The notes under the pieces are model-generated. The model saw nothing but the letters and a program-made list of their open reading frames with translations. It did not search any database and was not told the origin of the DNA. This document shows, piece by piece, positions 1 through 12,112 of a stretch of DNA of 64,000 nt. Each line of letters starts with the position of its first letter. The first letter of the stretch is position 1. Made by a program: the position numbers and the translations under genes. The stretch comes from Cordilura impudica (taxonomy: Eukaryota; Arthropoda; Insecta; Diptera; Scathophagidae): contig OY821520.1 of NCBI GenBank assembly GCA_963682025.1, positions 138,826,738 through 138,890,737 on the forward strand, read 5' to 3'.

Positions 1-728
1 GCCCATCGTGCCACTAAATAATCCGATCAAAACAGACTGATAGTATTGGCAAATTCATTTATCATAAGTTTTGCTAAGATTTTATAACAAAAACTCATAA
101 ATTGTAATAAATGTTGTATACCGGCGATGTAACATTAATGTTTACAAACTTATCGTTTAAAGAGTTACAAGATGAGGTTTTTTATGGCCTATACCAATAT
201 TGCGAATATCTTTAATTGGATTTACTGTTGATATCAGATAAAAAATTTACGCTCGCTATATATTTTTACAACATCTCTAGCTAATTTGAATACACTTAAG
301 TTAGTGTTTTTTTCGTTTGTCTATCAATAGTTAAATTTTCGGAGTAAACCATGGTTGTTAATTTGCTTTAATAAGTTTTCTTTTTATAGGAACACATAAA
401 TCACATAAATTTTTAACATTATCTTAAATAAACACCATTTGGTCGTTAACATAATCAAAAGTGTAAATCTGATGTTAGTGGATGTAGGTTTAACACAGTG
501 TAATTAATATTACGGAAATAACGATATATTATAGAGTTGTCATATTTAACCACACAAATATAAAGTACCATTGTTTGAAATAGAGGATGTAGAGAGCTGT
601 CGATTTAGTAGTACTTTTGATTTATGGTTAGCAATTCCAAAGTATATCAAACTATTGGAAGATCTGTAAAAGATCTACCAAATTTCTATTGCTAGAATTG
701 AAAATATAGATGTTAAACTTTAGAATAA
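1..728. other. AT-rich DNA, no gene recognised
   Basis: No open frame of interest and no repeat shared with the rest of the window was seen. The segment ends in the TAA at 726-728 that forms one side of the target duplication of the next element. Confidence 0.5.
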
Positions 729-1500
729 CACTGTGGAACAAATACAGGTTAGCAAAAGTTAGGTCGATTCTGAGAGTGAGGGGTGAAAATATAGGCTAAA
801 TTAGAAGACCCGTTTCGCGCCGTTTGTTTATGTTAGTTCAAATTTTTTTTTTAATCGACCTTCGAACTTTGCAGTCAAATGCCGATTTTCAGCATATTGT
901 TTATATGGTTTTTTGGCTATAACTCGTCGACTAACTGACATTTTTTCAATCTGTAAAAGCCAAATTATTGCCAGAGACCTGTGCAACAATTAAAATTTTT
1001 AAAAAAATTTATTTAGAAAATGTTTGTGGTGCTTATGAACCAAAATGTTGGAAAAATTATTTTTTTTTCATGCTTTTTGAAAATATTTTCTACAAAACTC
1101 AGTCTTTTTTTGCTTTCTGTTTGATCTATAAAATGCTTCTCAGTTTCTACAATAAATTTCATTTGAAAAGAAAATGGTCTTAGTCGATAATGTGCGTTAA
1201 AAATCCCAAAACCATTAAATAAATAGCGATTTAGGTAGAAGTAATTAAAAAGGGAAGTTCCAAGAATTAGGATTTTATTAAAAAAATTTTTTGTTTTCAA
1301 CCACCGCATAGGTAGCGATTTTTTTTTTATTTCGTACAAGCGAACTAATTTCAAAAATGAAGATTCAGTTAAGACTCGAAACTCAGCCGAAGCTGATGTG
1401 TTTTAATTTTTTGGAACTTATTTCATTTTGTGAGTGATTTAAGTTAAGTGCATCGGTTTCATAAAAATAACAAAAAAACATTGTATAATATATATTAAAA

Positions 1501-3350
1501 ATGTCGGAACCAAAATGTAAAATGGACCATTTTTGTAATTGTTGTGGACGTTTTATAGCAAGCGATGAAAATGTGGCAACGCGAGTGATTTTTTTTTGGA
1601 AGCCTATAAACAATATTTCTCGCAAGAGTTTATCACTGACGTAAACTATGCCCCTATAGCAATGATGAGGTTAGACAACAGCCCGCATCAAGAAGAAAAT
1701 TGCTATCGATGTATCAACTACCATAAAACTTTGGATAGAAGGAAAGCAAAGAATAAAACTTATGTAGCAGTGCCAAGTGTCCAATTACCATTACCGCACT
1801 CAGAATTCGTTCCAGTACCAACATACCGAAGTATTGATCTTCAAACAGATATCAGTACTACAACCGCCTCTGCTACATCCATGGATTTCTTCTCAGAATA
1901 CGACCCTGGTGAAGGTCCATCCTATGAAACATCAAAGGACCCAATCCTAGTCACACAAATTTGTGTTTGACTCAGAAAAAAATCAGAACTACTGGCTTCA
2001 TTTTTTAAAGGAAATAATTTGCTGGCGAAAGTTACCAAAGTAACAGCATATCGAAAACGCCAAAAAGAGTTAGAAAAGTTCTTCGATGTGAATGATGCAA
2101 AAATTTCGCTTATTGTAACGATATTGAAAAGTTAATGGAGACGATAGGGTTAACCTATAAAAATGATGATTGGCGTTTATTCATCGATAGTTCACTAATC
2201 AGTTTAAAAGTTGTGCTTTTGCACAAGGCAAATAGAATGCTTTCTGTTCCGATTGCATATAGCACTGACACTAGTGAAAATTTCGATAATTTGAAACACA
2301 TTCTGGAAGTAGTCAAATATATCGAACACCAGTGGCGCATTTGCTGCGACCTCAAAATAGTTTCATTGATTACAGGCTTAACAGCATCTGGCCGTTCAAA
2401 ATATCCGTGTTTTTTGTGCGATTGGGATTCACGATACGGAGAAGGTATTAAAGGAAGAAACCAGTACAAACAGCATACTGGAATAGTCGCATTGGACGGA
2501 AATGACCTAAAGAACATAGGCTACACGAAAGTCTTGTTCCTGAAATGAAAATTTTGTTGCCGTTGCTCCACATTAAACTTGGCATTGCAAAAAATTTTTT
2601 GAAATGTATCGCAAAAAGACCAGCAGTATTCAACCGCTTAAAGGACATTTTCCCAAGACTAAATAACGCCAAAATTTAGGAAGGGGTTGTTAATGGTCCC
2701 GACATACGGAAACCAATGAGTCATCAAGATTTTGACCGAGTTCTGACAGACCGAGAATTAAATGCTTGGGTCGCATTGGAAGCAGTCATTAAAGGACTTT
2801 TGGGTAAAGAGCGCAATGACAACTACAGGCAATCTGTTGCAAACATGTTGGCTGCTTTCGATGAAATTGGGGTTAATATGTCGTACAAAATTCATCTCTT
2901 GCATCACCATCTTGATCAACTCGCTCAACAGTTGCCAACTGAATCTGATGAGCAAGGCGAACGTTATTACCAAACTGCGCTTCCCTTTGAAATAAGGTAA
3001 CTATAGAGTGTGCATATTTTGAATTCCTAGATTTTTCTAATAGCTTTGTCAGAGTGCACAATTTAAACATGTTAACGATTGAAAACTATTTTCGTTTCAG
3101 GTACAGAGGAAAGAAATCTCCAGATGCAATACTCGCTGAAATTTGTTGGTGGTATAAAAACACCTTTGAAGAAGAGGACGACGAGGAAAAAGAGGAAGAA
3201 GGGGAAGACAAAGATGAAATTACAGAATATCTGTTGGACGAAATTATCGACCTTTCTGATGATGATGACGATGACCAAGATATTAGAGAGAGCTGTGATG
3301 TTGATCCACAGCCGCCTGCTAAACGGCAACTGGCCAAATCATTAATTTAA
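1501..3350 (+). pseudogene. Decayed orphan transposase-like gene of T1
   Basis: The reading frame starts at ATG 1501 with a Cys-rich start (HFCNCCGRF, likely zinc binding). It runs on through a T-run frameshift near 1592-1599 into EAYKQYF. Later segments carry ETIG..WRLFIDSSLISLK (2135-2220), the block CCDLKIVSLITGL (2345-2385), a CxxC in YPCFLCDWDSR (2401-2436), LLPLLHIKLGIAKNF (2555-2603), MSYKIHLLHHHLDQLA (2878-2925) and SDEQGERYYQ (2945-2974). The end is an acidic tail rich in E and D (3165-3280). This order is familiar to me from uncharacterised arthropod and Hydra proteins. The D of FIDSS, the D of CDLK and the E of DEQGE are plausible DDE residues, but that is inference. Damage includes frameshifts near 1592, 1970-2110 and 2530, and a TAG near 2677. 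The final intron looks intact. Confidence 0.75.
2997..3100 (+). other. Probable spliceosomal intron in the T1 gene
   Basis: The segment starts GTAACT and ends in a pyrimidine-rich TTTCGTTTCAG. Removing it joins PFEI to YRGKKSP with the split codon AG|G, which restores the contiguous E-I-R-Y-R-G-K block expected from the family. Length is 104 bp. Confidence 0.7.
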
Positions 3351-3924
3351 TTTAATTTATTTAATTTTTTTTACTTAAAACTTTTCATTTCAAAAATATA
3401 TTTTTACTCATATTTTTAAAATTTCTTTTTCAATGTTTCTTCAAAACCAACACTGAACAAAATTGGTACATAAAAAATGAGAAGTAAATTAATATTAAGC
3501 TGGAAAACGTATTATGATTGTTTTCTTTTGAAATGAAATTTATTGAAGACTTAGTTTTGTGGCAAATATTTTCAAAAAGCATGAAAAAAATAATTTATCC
3601 AACATTTCGCTTCATAAGCACCACAAAAATTTTCTAAATTAATTTTTTCAAAAATTTTAATTGTTTGTTGCACAGGTCTCTAGCAATAATTTGGCTTTTA
3701 CAGATTGAAGAAATATCAATTAGTCGACGAGTTATAGCCAAAAAACCATATAAACAATATGCTAAAAATCGGCATTTGACTGCAAAGTTCGAAGGTCGAT
3801 TAAAAAAAAATTCGAACTAACATAAACAAACGCCGCGAAACTGGTCTTCTAATTTAGCCTCTATTTTCACCCCTCACTCTCAGAATAGACCTAACTTTTG
3901 CTAACCTGAATTTGCTCCACAGTG

Positions 3925-5400
3925 TAATTCGGTTGGAGTATATTGTTTTGTTTCTATAGTAATCTTATACTACAACACATTTCTGGAATCATGTCTTTTT
4001 TCAAAATATTATCTCTAAAAAAAATGGGACAGCGTCGGGCAGCTGGAAAGTTTTGCATTATGTATAGGAATAAGCAAAGAACTTATTTTGAAAATATGAC
4101 AAATATAGAAATTTATAGTTTTTTTTTTATATTTTCCATCAAATCTGAGAAATATTGAAAAAATGGATAGTTGGTAAAGATCGACAAACACTATGCAAAC
4201 AGTTCAATTTTTTTTATTATTTTCTTAAAAAATAGATCTATCAATAAAATCAAAAAGAATGACGATGCGTTGCATAATTTTCGAGATCTAAAAGCGGAGC
4301 AAATTACCTAAAAGTGGTCTGGTTTTTTGAACACTGAAAATCATTCAACTTTGAGGGACTATATCTTCTGAACCAAAAATCTGATTGTAATAAGAGTAGC
4401 GTATGTGAAATCGTTGGACAATTTCCTATAAATAAGTTTATTCAATATTTTTTAGGGGCACATGAAATTTTTGATTTTTGCAACCTCGCTTGTTTTACAG
4501 GCTCTACTGTGGGACGGGGCTTTCTCCAAGGTATCACCGTAGAAAAATTTTATTTTCAATAGCTATTTATTTCAAATATGATTTCTTAGAAATTCTATCA
4601 TGTATAATGCATTGTCTGGACTTGCTGGTTCTATATTAAACGCATTTTCGAACTGCTCAGTAATGGATATTAAATCAATTTGTGAAAGATCAACCAACAT
4701 GGTTTTAAATTTGTTATTGTCCTTAATAGGGTGTGTAAAAAACTTTATGTTATTTCTCCGCGACTTTAAACAGTTAGTAGTATCGCAGAATTAGCTGCCA
4801 GCCTATTGTACATGTTAGATTTCAATGTTTTCATTTAGACCAGTTTTTTCTTGTAATTATACTCATTGCAAAACAATGACACACAAAAATCGTGTTCAAT
4901 AAAAACAATAAGTACATATGTATGTACGAGTACGTACTCGTATGTAATGTAATGTAATGTAGTGAGTGTAGTGCACAAATGTTTTGTTTTCTTCTATTTG
5001 TTAGAGAATGTTTTTGACTTTTGAATGACACAAACATAGAAATGGAAATGTCCTCGAAAGTAAAAACTTAACTAACTGTATAAACATGCCAAATAACTTT
5101 AAAAACATTAAGAATATATTTTATATTTAAGAGAAAAGTTAGCAACATACCAATATAGATGAGTCTACTTTAAATATTTATTACTTTATAAGAATGCCTT
5201 AAATTATAATATCCATACCCTAAATCACAAACAAAACTCAAATTAGTACATGAAAGAAAGTTGAAGTTGGTCCACACTAATTATACCGAGTGTAATATTA
5301 ATGCCTACAATAAATATGCAAAAACAAAATATGTTGCGGGCAAGCCAGCATATCTGATTTAATGGTAGTATAACTTAAAAGAAATATACATTTTTCAATT
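3925..5400. other. AT-rich DNA, no gene recognised
   Basis: Only short chance frames are present. A perfect 16-bp palindrome, ACGAGTACGTACTCGT, lies near 4926-4941 inside a TATG/AATG-rich stretch. The block at 4310-4500 has the style of a transposon arm, with long near-coding AT phrases, but no inverted partner was found. Confidence 0.4.
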
Positions 5401-5408
5401 AATGCTTT

Positions 5409-7935
5409 ATGGAAGTATTAGAGAGGTTGACGGTCACCTACATGGATTTGTTAATTGCAGTTGATTTTAATTGTAATCTTCTGTGTGACACTTATGTCTC
5501 AGAAAACTTGGAAACCATTGGTCTCACATCATTAAACTACACGATGCCTACACACTATACATCAACAGCAAGTACTTTACTTACCTTTTTTTTGTTAACG
5601 ATTTAACCAAAGTATTGTTGTACGACCAACTATCGGCCTCATGTTTCTCGAAACACGACTTAATTTTCACGACATATGACCTTATTTTAAATAATGAAAC
5701 ACTATCAGTTACATATCGTGACTTTAATAATGTCAATTACAATGTTTTGGCAGAACATATTTCTTTAGTAAATTGGAGTCCATTTATCATATGACTTCTG
5801 TTGACCATCAGTTGTCCTTCTTGGAGAATAGTATCTCATACTTATTTGATCTTACTGTACCTAAGATAACGAAGAACATTAGGACCTATGGAAGATCGTG
5901 GTTTACAGCACATATTAAACAACTGATTGGTCAAAGAGATAAAAATTTAAGTTACCTCAACATAAAGAAGAATATCGAAATCTTAGAAGAGAATGTACTC
6001 GTGAAATTCGTAGATCAAAGTCTGAATATTATGGCCACCGTTTTGAAAATACAATTAACACCAAACGGAAATGGAAAACTATTCGGGAAATTGGAATTGG
6101 CCGAACTAGTAATAGTAAAACTTGCGAACTCACTCCAGATGAACTTAATTCAGCTTTTACTAATTTACCCACTGTTCAATTTCAACCTCCTGCACACAAT
6201 ACAATCAATAACCTAGTGATTTCTGATAATGATAGTCCATTTGATTTTCAATGTGTTAGCAATGATGAGGCACTTACCTGTCTTTTAGCCATAAAATCAA
6301 ATGCAATTTAAATTTATCAAAATTATCCTTCCTATCCTCTTACCATACATTACTAACATATATAATACGATCCTTACCACAAGCGTGTTTCCAACACAAT
6401 GGAAGCATGCAAAGGTTATTCCTGTGCCTAAGACAAACTCTGAGTTTATGCCTATATCCATACTACCATTCTTTTCTAAGGCTCTTGAGAAGATAATGCA
6501 TAAACAGATAAACGAATACCTAAAACGATTTGGGCTATTATCGCAAAAGCAAGCAAAAACATAGTTGTACAACTACTTTAATAGATGTTGCAGATGATAT
6601 TCGTCATGCCATTGATGGTGAAGATATTTGCTTTTTAGTCCTTCTTGATCATTCTAAAGCCTTCGACATAGTTGATCACTCAATACTTTCAACAAAACTT
6701 AGTCGGCTTTTTAATTTCTCCGAGTGTTCAAAGAAACTTGTTGAATCCTACCTGGTAAACCGTGTTCAGTCAGTCTTCCTTAATAACCAATTTTCGAGAC
6801 CACTACATGTACCTAAAGGTGTTTCGCAAGGCTGAATTCTAGGCCCTCTTTTATTTTCAATGTACGCCAATGACTTGCCAGATCATGTAAAGTATTGTAA
6901 AGTACACATGTACGCCGATGACGTACAAGTATATCTTTGCAGTCCACTAATATCTTCCAGAGAAAACATGGCAAAACTTAATGATGATTTAAATAATATT
7001 TATAACTGGGAAACTGGACTTTGTCTGAGTCCCCTCAAGTCCAAATGTCTCATCAAGCACAAGAAAACTCTATGTCATAATCTAGATTTTGATATTGTTC
7101 TCAACAATCAGAGAATTGAAATTGTGTCCTCATAAAAAAATCTGGGTAATGTTTTTAATGACACACTTAGTTGGAACAATCATGTAAACGTTGTGGTAGG
7201 GAGAACGTATGGTATGCTTCGGACGCTTTGGGCGACTCAATCTTGCACTCCATTAAATATAAGAATAATACTTGCAAAATCTTACCTAATGCCGGTTTTA
7301 TTATACGGGTGTGAAATTTTTGCTTTATGTGACTCAACTAGTAAGAGAAAACTAAATGTGGCTTTCAATAGTATTATAAGGTATGTTTATGGATTAAACA
7401 GACTTGATCGTATTACCTCGTTTTCAACAAGACTATATGGTATGTCGTTTGATAATATTTTAAAATTAAAGGTGCTAATCCCATTACACAAAATTATATA
7501 TCAGAAGGAACCATCATACCTTTTCAACCGCTTAACCTTTGCAAAATCCAATAGAGGGAGAAAGCTTGTACCGATAAGATATCGTAGTAAAATTTCTGAA
7601 TGGCAGTTCTACTTTAATGCCGTTTATCTCTGGAACTTACTACCAAGTGAAACACAGAAAATCAACAACGCAATACAGTTCAAAAACAAAATAACTGCTA
7701 GTTTTTCAATGCAAATTTCAATTATTTGTCACTTATTGTTTTTAATACACCAATGTTATTTCAACCATTTTTCTCTTTTTTTTTTTAATCAAAATTTTAC
7801 CATTTGATTCTTTTATATTAAATTATGTCAAACTCATTCATTTATTTAGTTCTTTATTTTATTTATTTTTTTATTTACTTTATATAATTATACAATTTAT
7901 TTAAATATTTTTGTATACTGTAACTTGTTTTTCTT
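5409..7935 (+). mobile_element. N1: LINE (non-LTR retrotransposon), Jockey/CR1-like, 5'-truncated and decayed
   Basis: An endonuclease tail (VDFN near 5460; SKHDLIF near 5650) is followed by a reverse transcriptase. The RT parts are QWKHAKVIPVPK (6400-6435), the catalytic LLDHSKAFDIVDH (6640-6680), VPKGVSQG (6810-6833) and YADDVQVY (6917-6940). The C-terminal tail with LLYGCEIFALCD, KEPSYLFNRL and FNAVYLWNLLP runs to about 7690. Defects include a T-run frameshift near 5586, frame changes near 6220-6300 and 6560, TGA at 6833 and TAA at 7132. AT-rich 3' sequence with TTTATTT repeats follows to about 7935. The clade is uncertain, but LINE identity is clear. It is related to the minus-strand copy near 15.4-17.0 kb. 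Confidence 0.85.
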
Positions 7936-7987
7936 TAAAAATTCTCATACTATAATACAAAAGATGTAAATCTTGTTGTATCTTGTC

Positions 7988-8672
7988 CAACTAATTGGAC
8001 ATAGAAAATATGCAAAAACCAAATTTGAGTGGGATTTTTATTAATTTTTTTGGCTGCAGATATGAAAAAGTTCATATCGGATGCTATATCTATATGGGGA
8101 CTAGGCCTAAAAATGGACCGATCCTGATCGTGTTTGGTAAAGTCTCTTGTATTTTGCAAAAATATATACAAACAAAATTTGAGAAGAATCAGTGCAATAT
8201 TTTTGTTTTTAATAGATTTAAGTGAAGATCGGGAAGCAGTCTATATGGGGTCAAAGGGATAATTTTTGGACTACTCATTAATGGATGTAATGAACGCATA
8301 AAATCCCAACTTGAGTAAGATCTATATGACAATTTGGATCTTATGGCAATTTATGTCGATTTTATAGGGGTAATTTGTATGGGGACTAGGTCTGAACATG
8401 GACCGATTCTCACCAATTTCAATAGCGTTCATTCCATGGCCGATAAAAGCTTATATACCAAATTTCATCAAAATATATTCATATTTGCGATCTGCAGTTT
8501 GATTAAAAGGTTTACATGGACACACAGACGGACGGACGGACATTGTTAAATCAACTCAAAAAGTGATTCGATCGGTATAATTAAAGATGGGTCTAGGTCA
8601 AATATTTTTGGTTGTTACAAACAGCAGCAAAAAGTCATTATACCCAAACCACATAGTGGTATAGGTTATAAA
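7988..8672 (+). mobile_element. A1: GTCY-type Helitron-like repeat, 5' end missing
   Basis: This is the first of about ten related copies in the window. Shared landmarks, in order, are the phrase GAAAAAGTTCATATCGGATG, GAAGATCGGGAAGCAG, GGTCTGAACATGGACCGAT, a short (GGAC)n run near 8530 and a 3' end holding CCACATAGTGG. The unit is non-coding, and its short frames are not conserved between copies. The GTCY microsatellite is the hallmark of mini-me/DINE-type repeats of flies, which are usually treated as non-autonomous Helitron relatives. The 5' palindromic tip seen in other copies is absent. Confidence 0.75.
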
Positions 8673-9123
8673 TAGCAATTAAAGGCTTAGGTTGGAAATA
8701 GTTTCGGTACAAAATATTAAATCTAAAAACATATACTAACCAAATTTTAGTATAATATATCTGTGTTATTCATACGTAACTCAGTTAAGAACTGGGACCT
8801 CTTTATTTGTTTTGTTTAACAAGTTACATGATTTGGTGTAGGAATGCCGTATTGTAAAAATACAATATACAACAGCTCCCCTTTTAAGTAAATTTATAAA
8901 GTAAAATATGTTTATTAATGTTTGCAATTACATATTGATTAAATAATCTTAAATATATTTACGCTGATCCCTGACTCACTGACTGACTGACTGATTCTGT
9001 AACGCTGAAATAATACACACACATAGCACTCCCTACAAAGCTATGCGAAATACACAAACAAAATTTAATCTTTCCCATTTTATACAAACCCACACACAAT
9101 TTTCTCTCTTCTTTGTTACCGAC
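8673..9123. other. AT-rich DNA, nothing recognised
   Basis: Only a short CTGA repeat near 8970-8995 stands out. Confidence 0.4.
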
Positions 9124-9733
9124 CAGTGCTGCTAATAAAATCTTCTGAAAATCGACAATTTTGGAAATTTAATCGCCAAAATCGGCATTTTTAAAACAAG
9201 AAATTTTCAAGAAAATTTTACCGCTTATAAAACTCGAAAAATATTAAAAAAGGAACCAAAAAAATTTATTTATATCATTCATATTACGAATATTACCTAT
9301 TACAGCATTGGTTATTTCTATATATAAAAATGTATTAGTGATGAAATTTCAACGAAAAAAATTTAACACAGCAATCAACTAAATAATTTTATTGATATGT
9401 ATCTATAGCTGAAACATATAATATAGAGTAGGTTTAAAGTATCGCCGTAATTAAAACTTAAATCTTAAATAGAGATGCTATTCAAGGTATTTCCGTTTTG
9501 AAACGACTTGACCCAGAATTGAATCTATACATATTTTGTAATATCCATTTACACAGAACAAGAACTATCAATTTTCAATAAACAATCCATTAATTGTTAA
9601 CCCTTGAAATCGTAATTTTTATACTACTGAAAATTTTAAATCTTCAATCATCATTTTAACAAATTTAACAAATCATTTTAACAAATTGAAAAATCCTCGA
9701 AATTACAATAAGTTGTCAAAATTGGCAGCACTG
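9124..9733. mobile_element. hAT-like non-autonomous element
   Basis: The left end reads CAGTGCTGCTAAT and the right end is the inverted counterpart, finishing GGCAGCACTG. CAGTG ends are typical of hAT elements. The flanking 8-mers TTACCGAC and CTAATGAC agree at 5 of 8 positions, which would be a decayed 8-bp duplication. There is no coding capacity. Confidence 0.5.
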
Positions 9734-11411
9734 CTAATGACAATAGCACTACATATGCAGATTTCGTGTTACATATGGAATAAGTTGAACCCAAAAAATG
9801 CATCAATTCCCTTTGTTGGTCAATGAAAAAATTCTGGAAAAAAAATTTTTATTGTTGTTATTATTTAAATATTATTCACGTTTAACCCTCATTATAGTTG
9901 ATTATAATTATTTACAAAACTCTGCCTTAATTCTTTTGAAGAGTAAGAGAACCAACAACAACTTCACTTGCTGGACCCATCAACTGAGACGTTTTGGAAC
10001 GCGCCATGTAAGCTCTTCAATGGGTTTGTTATTTTTGTAAGTAATGATTTACTAAATATATAAATACATATCTTCTCTTGTTAATTATATTATACTATAA
10101 GAATTTAATTCCAATACCGCACCGTTCCTTTATTATATCGATAATTAATATTATATGATTCCATGGTTAGATGCATTGATATTAATTTTTGTTTTTGTTG
10201 TATACGAATTTGCCTCTTTACGTTAAATATATTAATAAATGTCAATGTCAATTTGTTACATTAAAATTAAATTCTAAACCTTTTTTTTTGGGGAACGATA
10301 GAAGGGGAAGTGTGTGTAAATCGAATGTGCTTGTGACAGTGTAGAAATACAGGGTATCTCAACTGTCAAGGCGTCTGAGAATTTGCTTGCTACATGGCAT
10401 CCCATCTCGCCATGTATTAATTTGTATTTATTATTTTTCACTGTACTTGCACACTGACTGGTAGGTTATATAGGCATAACATTCCACCCTTTTAGAGCTA
10501 GCCGGAATATTCATTCCTTTTATGCCGCCTTAGCCATTTACAATTTTCTCGTCAATTTCATTTGTCGTTTTGGTAAGAAAAATTTTGAAAAAATAAAGTG
10601 CGTAACGAATTATTTCATGAAAAGGGTCACAACACAATAAAAATGTGAGCAATTTTATCATAAAAGGAGTCACATTTCGAATTAAAATCATAAAGTAAAA
10701 CAAATTTTTATCAACAAAACGGTATCAACTCAAAATACAACCAAATTTAAATTAAACAATTTGATTATTTTTAACTTGAATAAAGGCTCAAATCAATACA
10801 ATACCTTTTTTATGAAAACACAGGGCAACACTAATTCTGCGGCATAGGGATTGTTAGTGAATTTTGCTACATATGCTGATGAAGACCTAAGTCTATAATT
10901 CACTTTTTGTGGATTGACTCTGGTTTTCGCGATAAGCCGCTGTTTAGAATATGAAGGAGGGGTCACCACATATTTTAGAATAACTCAAGAACGGTTTGTC
11001 CGATTTGATTAAATCAGAAACATGAAAATCCACAGCTAAATTACCTCCAAGTTATCTCTACACTATTTTTTAATTAGGGCAATAGTTTCGGAAATATTCG
11101 TAAAGATTTTCCGAATAAATAATTTTTTTGATGTAAAATGTAAATATCTTGTTTTAAAATTTACAAAAAATCAAAAACATCAAAACTGCTCTTTTTAATC
11201 ATAAGTTAAAAACATGGATATGTTGCAAATTAAACAAGTCATATTTAGTTAAAAGCGATTAACAAGTTTTTATTTAATTTACAAGTTAGTGATGGCATCT
11301 CATTTTGATAAAAATTTCTAGAATAAATTTTGTTCAATATTATTAACTATTTCTGCAGTAATGTTTGTTCTTGATGGAAATCCCATACAAAATTTCATTT
11401 CGAAATTTTTT
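9734..11411. other. No gene recognised
   Basis: AT-rich sequence. A phrase near 10980-11060 (AATAACTCAAGAACGGTTTG) and the AAATTACCTC...AAGTTAT block recur loosely near 48.7 kb, so part of this is likely old repeat. Confidence 0.35.
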
Positions 11412-12112
11412 ATTAATCAGAATCACTTTCTGAGTCGATTTAGCGATGTCCGTCCGTCCATCCGTCCGTCCGTCTGTGTGTCCATGTAAACCTTGTAATC
11501 AAACTACGGGTCGCAAATATGAATAAATTTTGATGAAAATTTGTATATAAGCTTTTATCGGCCATTGGATAAACGCTATTGAAATTGGTGAAATTCGGTC
11601 CATGTTCAGATCTAGTCCTCATACAAGTGACCCCTACGAAATCGATATAAATTGCCATAAGACCAAAATTATCATATTGATCTCGGTCGAATTGGGTTCA
11701 TATGTGTTTATTATATCCATTAATCAGTAGTCCAAAAATAATCCCTATAGGACAATTCTTCGTCATAGGCCCCATATAGAGGTGCTTCCCGATCTTCAAT
11801 TAAATCTATCGAAAAACAAAATTATTGCACAGATTTTTCTCAAATTTCGTTTGTATATATTTTTTCAAAATATAAGTGACTTTACCAAATATGGTCAGGA
11901 CTGGTCCATTTTTCGATCTAGTCCCATACAAATATAGCATCCGATATGAACTTTTTCATATCTGCAGCCAAAAAAAATTGATAATGCCATTCAAATTTGT
12001 TTTATACTTATTTTCTATATCGAATTAGTTGGACCGAAAAGATAGGGTCTCTAAACCATGGTTAGGGTAACTTACAGTCGGTCTAGACCGACTATAATTT
12101 TCTTACTTGTTG
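11412..12112 (-). mobile_element. A2: GTCY-type Helitron-like repeat, 3' end missing
   Basis: Reverse-strand copy of the A family. The (GTCC)n run is at 11449-11480. The 5' tip on the minus strand, at 12075-12112, carries the perfect palindrome GTCGGTCTAGACCGAC followed by ATTTTCTTACTTG. The last ~90 bp of the 3' side are missing at 11412. Confidence 0.75.

Larger units (their letters stand above)
729..3924 (+). mobile_element. T1: DNA transposon with ~410-440 bp TIRs and TAA target duplication
   Basis: The left end reads CACTGTGGAACAAATACAGG. The right end is its inverted complement with few changes, and the match continues inward to about 1170 on the left and about 3516 on the right. A ~45-bp stretch is present in only one arm. 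A TAA triplet flanks each end (726-728 and 3925-3927). CACTG termini with a 3-bp duplication are known for CACTA/EnSpm-type (CMC) elements, and a TAA duplication is also used by PIF/Harbinger. The encoded protein does not look like either transposase as I know them, so the superfamily is left open. The interior carries a decayed gene on the plus strand. Confidence 0.85.
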
